Part shown: piece after piece, positions 56,074-63,787 of the stretch
How positions within the stretch are numbered: the stretch's first letter is position 1
Layout of the letters: each line of letters starts with the position of its first letter
Source of the DNA: Myxococcus flavus
Lineage (GTDB): Bacteria; Myxococcota; Myxococcia; Myxococcales; Myxococcaceae
DNA: 64,000 nucleotides
Direction of reading: 5' to 3'
Assembly (NCBI RefSeq): GCF_050038885.1
Contig: NZ_CP143624.1
Span: 3,224,001-3,288,000 of the forward strand
Program-made: the position numbers and the translations under genes
The notes under the pieces: model-generated
Told to the model about the DNA's origin: nothing
The model's database searches: none
The model's input: only the letters and a program-made list of their open reading frames with translations

Positions 56074-57023
56074 CGCCCACCTCCCGAGGTGAGCAGCCAG
56101 CCCACGGCCAGCACCGCCAGCAGCACCACCACCGCGGCCAGTACCTTCCAGGGAGAGATGGGCGCCTTGCCATGGACGGCGCCTGTCTGGCCATTCACCA
56201 GCACCCGAAGCGGCGGCGCATCCTCCGCGTACTTCACCGCCAGCACCCAGACGGGGAGCAGGCACACGTCGAGCGCCTCCCACTCCAGGCGCGACTGGTG
56301 CTCCAGGTCCCGGTACGAGTCCCCCGGCATGAAGCGCGACAACTGGATTCCTATCCGCTCCACCGCTTCCCGCCGGGCCAGCGACTGGCACTGCTCCAGC
56401 GTGAGCGAGGGCTCCTCGGCCATCCAGCCGGAGATGAGGGCCGGGGTGTAGCGGGCCAGCGCGCGCAGGTCGAAGGGCTCCAGCGCCTCCAGCTCCGCGT
56501 TCTCCAGCCCCTTCGACGCGGTGACGAGCACGTCCGCCACGTAGCCAGAGAGCTCTCCCTCCAGCCGGCGCCACTCGGTGCGCGTCACCGTGCGCGTGCG
56601 CGTCACCGTCTTCCCGTTCTCCGTCGTCGTGTACGTCTCCGTCTCCTGGTAGTTCTCGCCGATGGAGGCGCGGTAGCGCGCCTGCGCCAGCACGCTGTAG
56701 AGGTACGCGGGCACATACACGCCACGCACCTCGCCCGGCGATGCGGAGCGGATGCCCGAGCGGGAGAACCGACTGCGCGAACGCAGCCACCGCGCCACGT
56801 GCTCCTTGGCCGCGGTGTGGGTGAGGGCGAAGCCCAGCGCGAAGACGGGCTCGGGCACGCCGGGCATGGGCGGGCGCTCCACCACCGCGGGCGCGGCGCA
56901 GTAGGGACAGCGCGTGGTCCGCAGCGCGGGCTCCAACACCAGCCTCGCGCCACAGGACTGGCACCCCAGATGGAGGAGCGGCTCCGTCACCGCGGATGGC
57001 GTCTCGTGGGTTTGCTCGGGCAT
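56070..57023 (-). CDS. Zinc-ribbon membrane protein, first of a pair
   Basis: 317-residue paralog of the next gene. The zinc ribbon is CQSCGARLVLEPALRTTRCP YC (C-x2-C-x15-C-x2-C). A conserved middle domain follows, with VYVPAYLYSVLAQARYRASIG, the phosphorylation-like TTTENGKTVTRTRTV stretch and VCLLPVWVLAVKYAED. A C-terminal membrane anchor VLAAVVVLLAVLAVGWLLT ends the protein. ATG 57023 is used; ATGs at 57062 and 57104 and a GTG at 57107 are alternatives and all are weak. The pair likely makes a heteromeric complex through their shared central domain. Function unknown. Confidence 0.82.
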   Translation of the reverse strand: MPEQTHETPSAVTEPLLHLGCQSCGARLVLEPALRTTRCPYCAAPAVVERPPMPGVPEPVFALGFALTHTAAKEHVARWLRSRSRFSRSGIRSASPGEVRGVYVPAYLYSVLAQARYRASIGENYQETETYTTTENGKTVTRTRTVTRTEWRRLEGELSGYVADVLVTASKGLENAELEALEPFDLRALARYTPALISGWMAEEPSLTLEQCQSLARREAVERIGIQLSRFMPGDSYRDLEHQSRLEWEALDVCLLPVWVLAVKYAEDAPPLRVLVNGQTGAVHGKAPISPWKVLAAVVVLLAVLAVGWLLTSGGGR

Positions 57024-57199
57024 CACCGGTGAGTCTTGGCGCATCCACGGCAGAACGTCCATGCGATGGTCTGAAGGCTCTTCGCGGCGGCCTCCGTGGA
57101 CCATCACGCCCGCCTGCCCACCCTCCAGACGCCCGGACTCCCGGGCCGGTTGCCGCCAATGGCCTTCATCCCGAACCTAGATTGACGGAGGGAATCCAC

Positions 57200-57505
57200 A
57201 TGGCTCAGCGCGACAAGCAGCAACAGCCGGGCATCCAGCCACCCGAGGATTACTACGGCCGTACGATGGAACCACGGCAACTCACTCCGGAGCAGGAAGA
57301 GCACGACCAGGAACGAAGCTCGGCGGAGGACACCGAGACCGAGCCGAAGCATCGCATGCGCACCATCGACCCGACGGAGCGCACGCCCGGCGCCATCCTG
57401 GATGAGATTGGCGATGGCGACGGACCGCGCAGCGACGCAGGCACCAATCCGCTGCCCGATACCTACTGGGGCGCCTACCCCGACGGCGAACCTCGCAGGG
57501 AATGA
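57200..57505 (+). CDS. Hydrophilic acidic protein, 101 residues
   Basis: Small, very charged protein: MAQRDKQQQPGIQPPEDYYG, then PRQLTPEQEEHDQERSSAED, and a C-terminal GDGDGPRSDAG. No hydrophobic core, so probably intrinsically disordered. ATG 57200 has GGAGGGAAT six bases upstream, a very good ribosome-binding site, so it is real despite its composition. Divergent from the zinc-ribbon pair. Not recognised. Confidence 0.7.
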   Translation: MAQRDKQQQPGIQPPEDYYGRTMEPRQLTPEQEEHDQERSSAEDTETEPKHRMRTIDPTERTPGAILDEIGDGDGPRSDAGTNPLPDTYWGAYPDGEPRRE

Positions 57506-57650
57506 GCCCCAGACGTAGCGCCGCTTGGGAAGCCCATCACTTCCGAAGCGGCCACACCCGGCTCGTCCCGGGACTCGTCCCCAGTTCAATCCATGTCAGT
57601 CCCCCTCTGTACTGTGTGCTCATTCGCCAGCACCCAGGGGGAGCGATTCC

Positions 57651-58334
57651 ATGGCGGAAATCCGTGAACTGCCGCGTGTGTCCGTGAACAAGCTGGGGGA
57701 GTACCTCACCGCCACGCCCGCGCGCCGCAAGCGCATCATCCACGACCAGAAGCACCCGCCGGAGCAGCAGTACCTGCGCTATCCGGAGGCGTCGCATGCG
57801 ATTACGGACTTCCTCTGTCGCGGCATGGATTTGTCCATCCTCCGCGAGCACCAGCGCCGCTTCGCGTGCAGCGTGCCCCAGTCGGAGTTCGAGGCGCAGC
57901 GGCTGCATCTGTGCTCGGAGGCGCTCGAGCGCTTCGCGGACCTGGTGCCCTGGCTGGACCTGGAGGAGACGCTCATCAGCGCGGTGGGCGCCGAGCCCCC
58001 CGTGCTGGAGGTCGCGGGTGTCACCATCAGCGTGCGGCCGGAGGTCGTGCTCCAGCGCATGGACAGACATGGCAACGCGCGCGTGGGATTGATGAAGCTC
58101 TACTTCTCCAAGCACCACCCGCTGGACGAGCGCTCGGGGCAGTACATCGGCACGCTGCTCCAGCGCTTCACCGAGCAGCACCTGTGCCCGCTGGGGCCAT
58201 GCGACCACCGCCTCATCCAGGTGGTGGATGTGTTCGCGGGCACCGTCTTCACGGCGCCCCGGGCCCACATCCGGCGGCTGAGCGACGTGGTGCTCGCCTG
58301 CGAGGAGATTGCCGAGCGCTGGTCCGTCCACTGA
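57651..58334 (+). CDS. Hypothetical protein, nuclease-like pattern possible
   Basis: 227-residue soluble protein of unknown family. ATG 57651 has GGGGGAG upstream. The N-terminus ATPARRKRIIHDQKHPPEQQ with SHAITDFLCRGMDLSIL is helical. The C-terminal half contains GVTISVRPEVVLQRMD followed by ARVGLMKLYFSKHHPLDER and GQYIGTLLQRFTEQHLCPLG. This is loosely like the acidic-strand and Lys-strand order of PD-(D/E)XK-type nucleases, but the central acidic residue before Lys is not clear, so this is only a resemblance. It is not linked to a recognised defence system; the next gene is rocD. Cys are scattered. Confidence 0.65.
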   Translation: MAEIRELPRVSVNKLGEYLTATPARRKRIIHDQKHPPEQQYLRYPEASHAITDFLCRGMDLSILREHQRRFACSVPQSEFEAQRLHLCSEALERFADLVPWLDLEETLISAVGAEPPVLEVAGVTISVRPEVVLQRMDRHGNARVGLMKLYFSKHHPLDERSGQYIGTLLQRFTEQHLCPLGPCDHRLIQVVDVFAGTVFTAPRAHIRRLSDVVLACEEIAERWSVH

Positions 58335-58488
58335 GCGTACGCTGTTGGACACTGCGCCTCTGGGCTGAGTTGGGGGTGGACACGTCGAGGCACATCGGCG
58401 AGAGCGATACGTCCGTTGTCGCGCCGATGATGTTCGCGTGCGTGCTGGACTCGCAGGCACGCGTCCCACCCCACCCCCGAGGACATTC

Positions 58489-59709
58489 ATGAGCGCCAAG
58501 CCTGCCACGCCCTCTCTCTCCACCCGCGACTACATCGACCTGGAGGAGCGATACGGAGCCCACAACTACCACCCGCTGGACCTCGTCATCGAGCGTGGCG
58601 AGGGCTGCTGGGTCCATGACGTGGAGGGCCGCAAGTACCTCGACTGCCTGAGCGCGTACTCGGCGGTGAACCAGGGGCACTGCCACCCGCGCATCCTGGA
58701 GACGCTGCGCGAGCAGGCGGCGAAGGTGACGTTGACGTCACGGGCCTTCCGCAACGACCAGCTTCCGCACCTCTACAAGGCGCTGCGTGAGATTTCCGGG
58801 CGCAGCCGCGCGCTGCCGATGAACTCCGGCGCGGAGGCGTGCGAGACGGCCATCAAGCTGGCGCGCAAGTGGGGCCACACCGTCAAGGGCATCCCCGAGG
58901 ACCGGGCGGAAGTCATCGTCTTCGAGAACAACTTCCACGGTCGCACCATCAGCCTCATCAGCTTCTCCACCGAGCCACGCTACCGGCAGGGCTTCGGCCC
59001 CTTCACTCCCGGCTTCACCGTCGTTCCCTACGACGACGTGGAGGCGGTGCGGCGTGCCATCACCCCCAACACCTGCGCCGTGCTGATGGAGCCCATCCAG
59101 GCCGAGGCCGGCGTGCTGATTCCCCGGGACGGCTACCTGACGCAGGTCGCCGAGCTGTGCCGGCAGAACCGGGTGCTGTTCATGGTGGATGAAATCCAGA
59201 CGGGCCTGGGGCGGACGGGGAAGATGTTTGCCTTCCAGCACGAGGACGTCCACCCCGACGTCATCGTGGTGGGCAAGGCCCTGTCGGGCGGCTTCTACCC
59301 CGTCTCCGCGGTGATGGCGGATGACGAGGTCATGGGCGTCCTCCAGCCCGGCGAGCACGGCAGCACGTATGGCGGCAACCCGCTCGGCTGCGCGGTGGCG
59401 CGCACGGCCCTGGACGTGCTGCGGGACGAGCACCTGGTGGAGCGCTCCGCTGAGCTGGGGCAGAAGTTCCTGGCCATGCTGAAGACGCTGAAGAGCCCTC
59501 ACATCGTGGAGGTGCGAGGCCGGGGGTTGATGGTGGGCGTGGAGCTGGACATCCCGGCCCGCCCCGCCTGCGAGGCCTTGATGGCGGAGGGCGTGCTCTG
59601 CAAGGAGACGCACGACTACGTCATCCGCCTCACGCCGCCGCTCGTCGTCACCCAGGAGGAGCTGGACTGGGCCTTCGCGCGCGTCCGGAAGGTCATCGAG
59701 GCGCTGTAA
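58489..59709 (+). CDS. rocD: Ornithine--oxo-acid aminotransferase
   Basis: PLP-dependent class III transaminase, converting ornithine plus 2-oxoglutarate to glutamate semialdehyde plus glutamate. The N-terminal ERYGAHNYHPLDLVIERGEG is the classical OAT opening. The PLP-site motif is MVDEIQTGLGRTGK, with the Schiff-base Lys263 in VVGKALSGGFYPVS and the cofactor-phosphate part in GSTYGGNPLGC. Full length at 406 residues. ATG 58489 fits the family start. Close in sequence to OAT rather than to acetylornithine aminotransferase (motif ITPNTCAVLMEPIQAEAGV). Gene stands alone on the plus strand. Confidence 0.93.
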   Translation: MSAKPATPSLSTRDYIDLEERYGAHNYHPLDLVIERGEGCWVHDVEGRKYLDCLSAYSAVNQGHCHPRILETLREQAAKVTLTSRAFRNDQLPHLYKALREISGRSRALPMNSGAEACETAIKLARKWGHTVKGIPEDRAEVIVFENNFHGRTISLISFSTEPRYRQGFGPFTPGFTVVPYDDVEAVRRAITPNTCAVLMEPIQAEAGVLIPRDGYLTQVAELCRQNRVLFMVDEIQTGLGRTGKMFAFQHEDVHPDVIVVGKALSGGFYPVSAVMADDEVMGVLQPGEHGSTYGGNPLGCAVARTALDVLRDEHLVERSAELGQKFLAMLKTLKSPHIVEVRGRGLMVGVELDIPARPACEALMAEGVLCKETHDYVIRLTPPLVVTQEELDWAFARVRKVIEAL

Positions 59710-59857
59710 GCCCGGCGCTCGAAGCGCGGCGTCCGGGCATCCGAGCGGACGCGGGGCCGAGGCCGCCGCACCGGCGCCTCGGTTGTCCCCGCGCCGCACC
59801 TTCCTCACCGTATTGAAACCAGCGCGCGGTGCGGGCGCTGCGACAGGACGGTGGCCG

Positions 59858-60802
59858 GTGCTCGAAGCCCTCTGGGACAAGCGTGCCCTGCTCGTGTCGG
59901 GCAAGGGCGGCGTGGGGAAGACGACGCTGGCGGCGGCGCTCGCCCTGGCCGCCTCGCGAGCGGGACACACCGTGCTCCTGGCGGAGCTGTCGCCCGAGGA
60001 GGATGGGCCCTCACCGCTCGCCGCGCTGGTGGGCGCGCGCGGAGCGGGGCTTCGGGTGACGCGGGTGCGGCCCAGGCTCCACTTCGTGCGGCTGTCCGCG
60101 TCCGAGGGGCACCGCTCCTTCCTGGAGAAGGGCCTGCCCGCACGGTGGCTGGCGGAAGCCGCGCTGCGAACCCGCGCCCTGCGCCGCTTCCTGGAGGCGG
60201 GCCCCGCGCTGCGGGAGATGGGCTTGATGTACCAGTTGCTCACCCTGCTCCGGCGCACCCGGCCGGATGGGCGGTTCGTCCATCCGCTGGCCGTCGTCGA
60301 CCTGCCCTCCACCGGCCATGCGCTGGCGCTGGCGTCCCTTCCCCATCATCTGCTGTCGCTGATGCCCGGAGGCCTCATCGGGCGTGACGTGCGGGAGGGG
60401 CTCGACTTCCTCCAGGACCCGGCTCGCACGGCGGTGGTCCTCACCAGCCTGCCGGAGCCGCTGCCCATCAGCGAGGCGCTCATCGTGGCCTCGGAGCTGC
60501 GGCGGCTGGCCCTGCCCCTGTCGGCCGGCATCCTCAACCGAATGCCGGAGGACCCCTTCACGCCCGAGTCGCGCGCCGCGCTGCACCGGCTGCTCGCGGC
60601 CCACGGGCCACACCAGGGAGCGCTCGCGCTGGAGCGGCTGGAGCGGGCCCGGACCGCCGCCGTCCGACTCCGCCGGGAGCTGTGCGCGCCGCTGCTCACC
60701 TTGCCGGAGCTGCCTGCCACGGGGCTCGCGCTGACCGAGGCGCTCGCGGGGGCCTTCATGCCGTCTCCGGCGGATGCGCTCTGGCATGAGGCGCGGCTAT
60801 GA
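59858..60802 (+). CDS. ArsA/Get3-like ATPase, first of tandem pair
   Basis: SIMIBI-class ATPase of the ArsA/Get3 family. The deviant Walker A has the signature Lys: VSGKGGVGKTTLAAALALAA. The next conserved parts are altered: the switch I region is ELSPEEDGPSPL instead of DPAxxL, and switch II is VVDLPSTGHALAL. 314 residues from the GTG at 59858; a TTG at 59783 would add 25 residues. No Cys pair for zinc or arsenite is seen, so arsenite transport is unlikely. The stop overlaps an ATG (ATGA) that starts the repeat region leading to the second ATPase. Resembles the paired ArsA-like genes of mycobacteria (Rv3679/Rv3680), by family knowledge. Confidence 0.88.
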   Translation: MLEALWDKRALLVSGKGGVGKTTLAAALALAASRAGHTVLLAELSPEEDGPSPLAALVGARGAGLRVTRVRPRLHFVRLSASEGHRSFLEKGLPARWLAEAALRTRALRRFLEAGPALREMGLMYQLLTLLRRTRPDGRFVHPLAVVDLPSTGHALALASLPHHLLSLMPGGLIGRDVREGLDFLQDPARTAVVLTSLPEPLPISEALIVASELRRLALPLSAGILNRMPEDPFTPESRAALHRLLAAHGPHQGALALERLERARTAAVRLRRELCAPLLTLPELPATGLALTEALAGAFMPSPADALWHEARL

Positions 60803-61086
60803 GCAGGCCGGCCCTACCTCGGCGCGCTCGAGCACGGCGCGCTGTCATGCGCACGCCCGCTCAATGTGGACGCGCCGTGGGGCGAGGCACTGCCATGCGC
60901 ATGCTGGCCCTGCGCGGACGCCCTCCCGCAGGAGGCACTGCGATGCGCATTCCGGCCCCACGCGGACGCCCTTCGGCACGACGTGCCGCCGTACCCGCGC
61001 AAGCTCCGGGAGAACGTGCTCCGGCCAGAGTCCGTGCGATGCGCGCACAGGCCCCGCGCGGGCGGCCCCGCCACATCCGCCGGGGG
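60799..61086 (+). repeat. 48-bp tandem repeat, six units, between the ATPase genes
   Basis: Units begin at 60799, 60847, 60895, 60943, 60991 and 61039, with the best conserved ATGCGC-x-GGCC-x-GCGCGGACGCCC pattern in units three and four and again in unit six. The fifth is degenerate (GTACCCGCGCAA). Confidence 0.8.
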
Positions 61087-61098
61087 CACGGGCCGTGA
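60799..61098 (+). CDS. Possible basic repeat peptide between two ATPases (99 residues)
   Basis: An open frame from ATG 60799, overlapping the stop of the first ATPase (ATGA) and ending in GTGA that holds the start of the second ATPase. It encodes 16-residue repeats such as MRMLALRGRPPAGGTA and MRIPAPRGRPSARRAA, with several RGRP cores like AT-hooks. However, the repeat is a multiple of 3, so all three frames are open here. The frame continuous with the second ATPase has a higher GC third position, so this may not be the coding frame. Confidence 0.3.
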   Translation: MSRPALPRRARARRAVMRTPAQCGRAVGRGTAMRMLALRGRPPAGGTAMRIPAPRGRPSARRAAVPAQAPGERAPARVRAMRAQAPRGRPRHIRRGHGP

Positions 61099-62219
61099 GC
61101 GCGGGCGACCTGCGGCGGCTGCTGTGCACCCAGCGCATCATCGTGTTGTGTGGCGCGGGCGGCGTGGGCAAGACGACGACCGCCGCGGCCCTGGGCATCG
61201 CCGCCGCGCGCGCGGGACGCCGGACACTGGTGCTGACCATCGACCCGGCGCGCAGGCTCGCGGAGACCATGGGCCTGCAGGAGAGCGGCCCGGACCCCAC
61301 GCCCGTGTCCCCCGAGCGCCTCTTCGCGGACGGACCACGGGGCCCGGGATGCCTGGACGTGTGGATGCTGGACCCGCGCGCCGTCTTCGAGCGCATGGTG
61401 CACCGGCTCGCGCCCACTCCCGAAGCCGCGCGCGCGATTGTCGGACACCGCCTGTACCGCTTCCTGTCCGAGCTGGTCGCGGGCGTACAGGAGTACGCCG
61501 CCGCCGAGGCCCTGGATGGCTTCCTCGCGGAGCACCGCTATGAGCTCATCCTGCTGGACACCCCACCCAGCCGGCACGCGCTGGACTTCCTGGACGCACC
61601 CGGCCGGCTGGCGCGCTTCCTGGACACGCGCATCGTCGCGCTGTTCGTCCCCGAGCCACGCGCCCGTGGCGGCAGGCTGTGGCACGGCGCGCAGGCGGTG
61701 GTGGACCGCGTCTTCTCAGGCATCTTCGGCGCCAGCTTCACCCGGGAGCTGCGGGGCTTCCTGGGCGCCTTCGGTGGGCTCTTCGCGGGCATGCGGCTGC
61801 ACTCGGAGCGGCTGCGCCAGCAGCTCGCCTCACCGGACGCGGCCTTCCTGCTGGTGACGTCCCCGGAACCCTCGTCCCTGCGCGAGGCCGCCTGGCTCCG
61901 CGAGACGCTGGAGGCGCGCGGCCTCTCCTTCGCGGGCTACGTGCTGAACCGGAGCTGGGCCCACGATGACGTGCTCGCGGCGCCGGAGGCCCTGCTGGAG
62001 CACACGGGCGGAGACCGCCATGCGGAGCGCGCCGTGGCGGCGCTGTCCCGGCTGGCCGCCACCGAGCAGGCGCGCTCGGAGGCCCACCGCGCCCTGCTCC
62101 ACCACCTCACCGAGCACCTCCCCGCGGGCGCCCTCGCGGTGGCCGCGCCGGACACGGGCGCGGAGCTGGAGGAGTTCAGCGGCCTCGTGCGCCTGGGAGA
62201 CGCCCTGACCGCGGGCTGA
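61095..62219 (+). CDS. ArsA/Get3-like ATPase, second of tandem pair
   Basis: SIMIBI ATPase of 374 residues from GTG 61095, which is embedded in GTGA of the preceding frame. The P-loop is LCGAGGVGKTTTAAALG: the signature Lys of Get3 (GKGG) is replaced by Ala. By contrast, switch I TIDPARRLAETMGL and switch II LILLDTPPSRHALDFLDAPG are well kept. The C-terminal part has FGASFTRELRGFLGAFGGLF and a helical tail with ETLEARGLSFAGYVLNRSW. A longer form from ATG 60774 or 60786 is open and would carry a Cys/His/Arg-rich repeat N-terminus. It is complementary to the first ATPase in which key residues are kept, so a heterodimer is likely. Confidence 0.88.
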   Translation: MSAGDLRRLLCTQRIIVLCGAGGVGKTTTAAALGIAAARAGRRTLVLTIDPARRLAETMGLQESGPDPTPVSPERLFADGPRGPGCLDVWMLDPRAVFERMVHRLAPTPEAARAIVGHRLYRFLSELVAGVQEYAAAEALDGFLAEHRYELILLDTPPSRHALDFLDAPGRLARFLDTRIVALFVPEPRARGGRLWHGAQAVVDRVFSGIFGASFTRELRGFLGAFGGLFAGMRLHSERLRQQLASPDAAFLLVTSPEPSSLREAAWLRETLEARGLSFAGYVLNRSWAHDDVLAAPEALLEHTGGDRHAERAVAALSRLAATEQARSEAHRALLHHLTEHLPAGALAVAAPDTGAELEEFSGLVRLGDALTAG

Positions 62220-62329
62220 CGTGGACCCCGGCGGGGCGGGCACCCGCTTGCCCGGACGCCCGCACCTTGGAGGCGCGCCCCCTCAACACCAGCGTTGCAG
62301 TTTGAACCCGACTTCGCCCGAGGACAGAC

Positions 62330-63532
62330 ATGGCCCACAGAAGCATGGACAACGGCAGGGACGAGACGCACGGCGCGCGGCGCGCGGCCCCCACCGAGCC
62401 CACCGCCCACCGCGAGGCGGACGTGGCGCCCCCGGGCTCGCGTGAGCGCGCCGAGTCCGACCTCACCGGCTGGAACCCGGCCCGCGACGAAGAGTCCTCC
62501 ACCCGGCAGGGCCGCTACTACCGCGCCGCCACGCTGCGCATGTCCCAACCTCGCACCCAGATGGATGACGTGCCGGATACCGCCGTGTACGGCGCGCCGC
62601 CGGAGGACAGCGGCCCCTACGGCAGGGATGACCGGGACAGCCACTACGCCACTGGCTGGGGCCCCCGGCACGACACCGGCGAGCAGGACATCGAGCTGCC
62701 CCGCCAGCGCGCCGACTACCGGTCCTGGGACCGCTATGGCTATGGGCAAGGCCCGCGGGCCGAACCCGCCCGCGACGCGCGTCTCCAGACACGCGAACGC
62801 GCCCATGACCGCCATGGCGAGGCGCGCCCCCTCTACCGGGCGGACCGGAGCCCCGGCGACGCCGCCTCCAGCCACTCGGCCTCCTACGCGCGCGGGGGGC
62901 ATGACGAGGCGAGCACCTCCCGTGGGCAGCACGTGGGCATGTCCGTCTACACCGCTATCGCGGGGCGCCCCGAGGCCACCACCTACCGCTATGAAGGCCC
63001 CGGCACGTCCGTCTCCACCGCCCTGGGAGGGCGCACCGAGGCGAGCACGACCCGCCGCGCGGGAGGCCGCCGCTGGCAGCACGAGCCCCTCACCGCCCGC
63101 GAGGTGATGACGCGCCAGGTGCGCACGGCCCGCCCGGAGAGCTCCCTGCGGGACGTCGCGCAAATCATGAAGGACGAGTCGTGCGGCGCGGTCCCCATCG
63201 TCGACGAGCGGGGCCGGCTGGTGGGCATCGTCACCGACCGGGACCTGGTCATCCGCGCCTTCACCGGGGGCCGCTCTCCCGAGCAGCTTCGCGTCGCGGA
63301 CGTGATGACGGATGACGTGGAGGCCGTCACGCCGGACGACTCGCTCCATGACGTCATCGCGCTGATGGGGCGCCGTCAGCTCCGCCGCATCCCCGTGGTG
63401 GAGCGCGACGACTGCATCGTCGGCATCATCTCCCTGGGCGACATCGCCCTGCGCGCCGACCACGACGAGGAGCTCCAGCACGCCCTGGAGCGAATCTCGT
63501 CCAGGCGCTCCTTCTGGAGCCGGCTCGGTTGA
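62330..63532 (+). CDS. CBS-domain protein with a long disordered N-terminus
   Basis: 400-residue protein. The first about 250 residues are Arg/Asp/Tyr/Pro-rich and without a fold (DRDSHYATGWGPRHDTGEQD, DYRSWDRYGYGQGPRAEPAR, RGQHVGMSVYTAIAG). The C-terminal about 130 residues hold two CBS domains: LTAREVMTRQVRTARPESSL with VPIVDERGRLVGIVTDRDLV, and RVADVMTDDVEAVTPDDSL with IPVVERDDCIVGIISLGDIA. CBS pairs bind adenine nucleotides and sense energy status. ATG 62330; a second ATG is at 62345. The 3' end is part of a 92-bp tandem repeat that extends past the stop codon. Confidence 0.88.
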   Translation: MAHRSMDNGRDETHGARRAAPTEPTAHREADVAPPGSRERAESDLTGWNPARDEESSTRQGRYYRAATLRMSQPRTQMDDVPDTAVYGAPPEDSGPYGRDDRDSHYATGWGPRHDTGEQDIELPRQRADYRSWDRYGYGQGPRAEPARDARLQTRERAHDRHGEARPLYRADRSPGDAASSHSASYARGGHDEASTSRGQHVGMSVYTAIAGRPEATTYRYEGPGTSVSTALGGRTEASTTRRAGGRRWQHEPLTAREVMTRQVRTARPESSLRDVAQIMKDESCGAVPIVDERGRLVGIVTDRDLVIRAFTGGRSPEQLRVADVMTDDVEAVTPDDSLHDVIALMGRRQLRRIPVVERDDCIVGIISLGDIALRADHDEELQHALERISSRRSFWSRLG

Positions 63533-63720
63533 GATGGGCGGCGCGTGGCCTCGCGGACGAGGCGCTCCAGCACGCCCTGGAGCGAATCTCGTCCAGGCGC
63601 TCCTTCTGGAGCCGGCTCGGTTGAGATGGGCGGCGCGTGGCCTCGCGGACAAGGCGCTCCAGCACGCCCTGGAGCGAGGCGCCTCCAGCCACTCCTCTCG
63701 TGGAGCCGGCTCGGCGGAGC
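63473..63720. repeat. 92-bp tandem repeat over the 3' end of the CBS gene
   Basis: Units start at 63473, 63565 and 63657, counted at CTCCAGCACGCCCTGGAGCG. The first includes the last codons and stop of the CBS gene, the second is nearly identical and lies downstream of the stop, the third is partial. Period 92, so not in frame. Confidence 0.9.
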
Positions 63721-63787
63721 GTGGGCTTGCAGACGGGGACGGGCGGGCCCGGTGACAGTCAGGCCCACCCGCGCGGCGAGGCGCGGC

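Noticed and set aside
55102..57159. One long minus-strand frame joining both zinc-ribbon genes
   Set aside because: The true products start at 56073 and 57023 in different frames; the extension is out-of-frame Arg/Gly-rich noise over the first paralog.
60774..61094. N-terminal extension of the second ATPase from ATG 60774 or 60786
   Set aside because: It is open and has good third-position bias, but it is made only of 48-bp repeat sequence and has no ATPase-family match; kept as an alternative, not as the annotated start.
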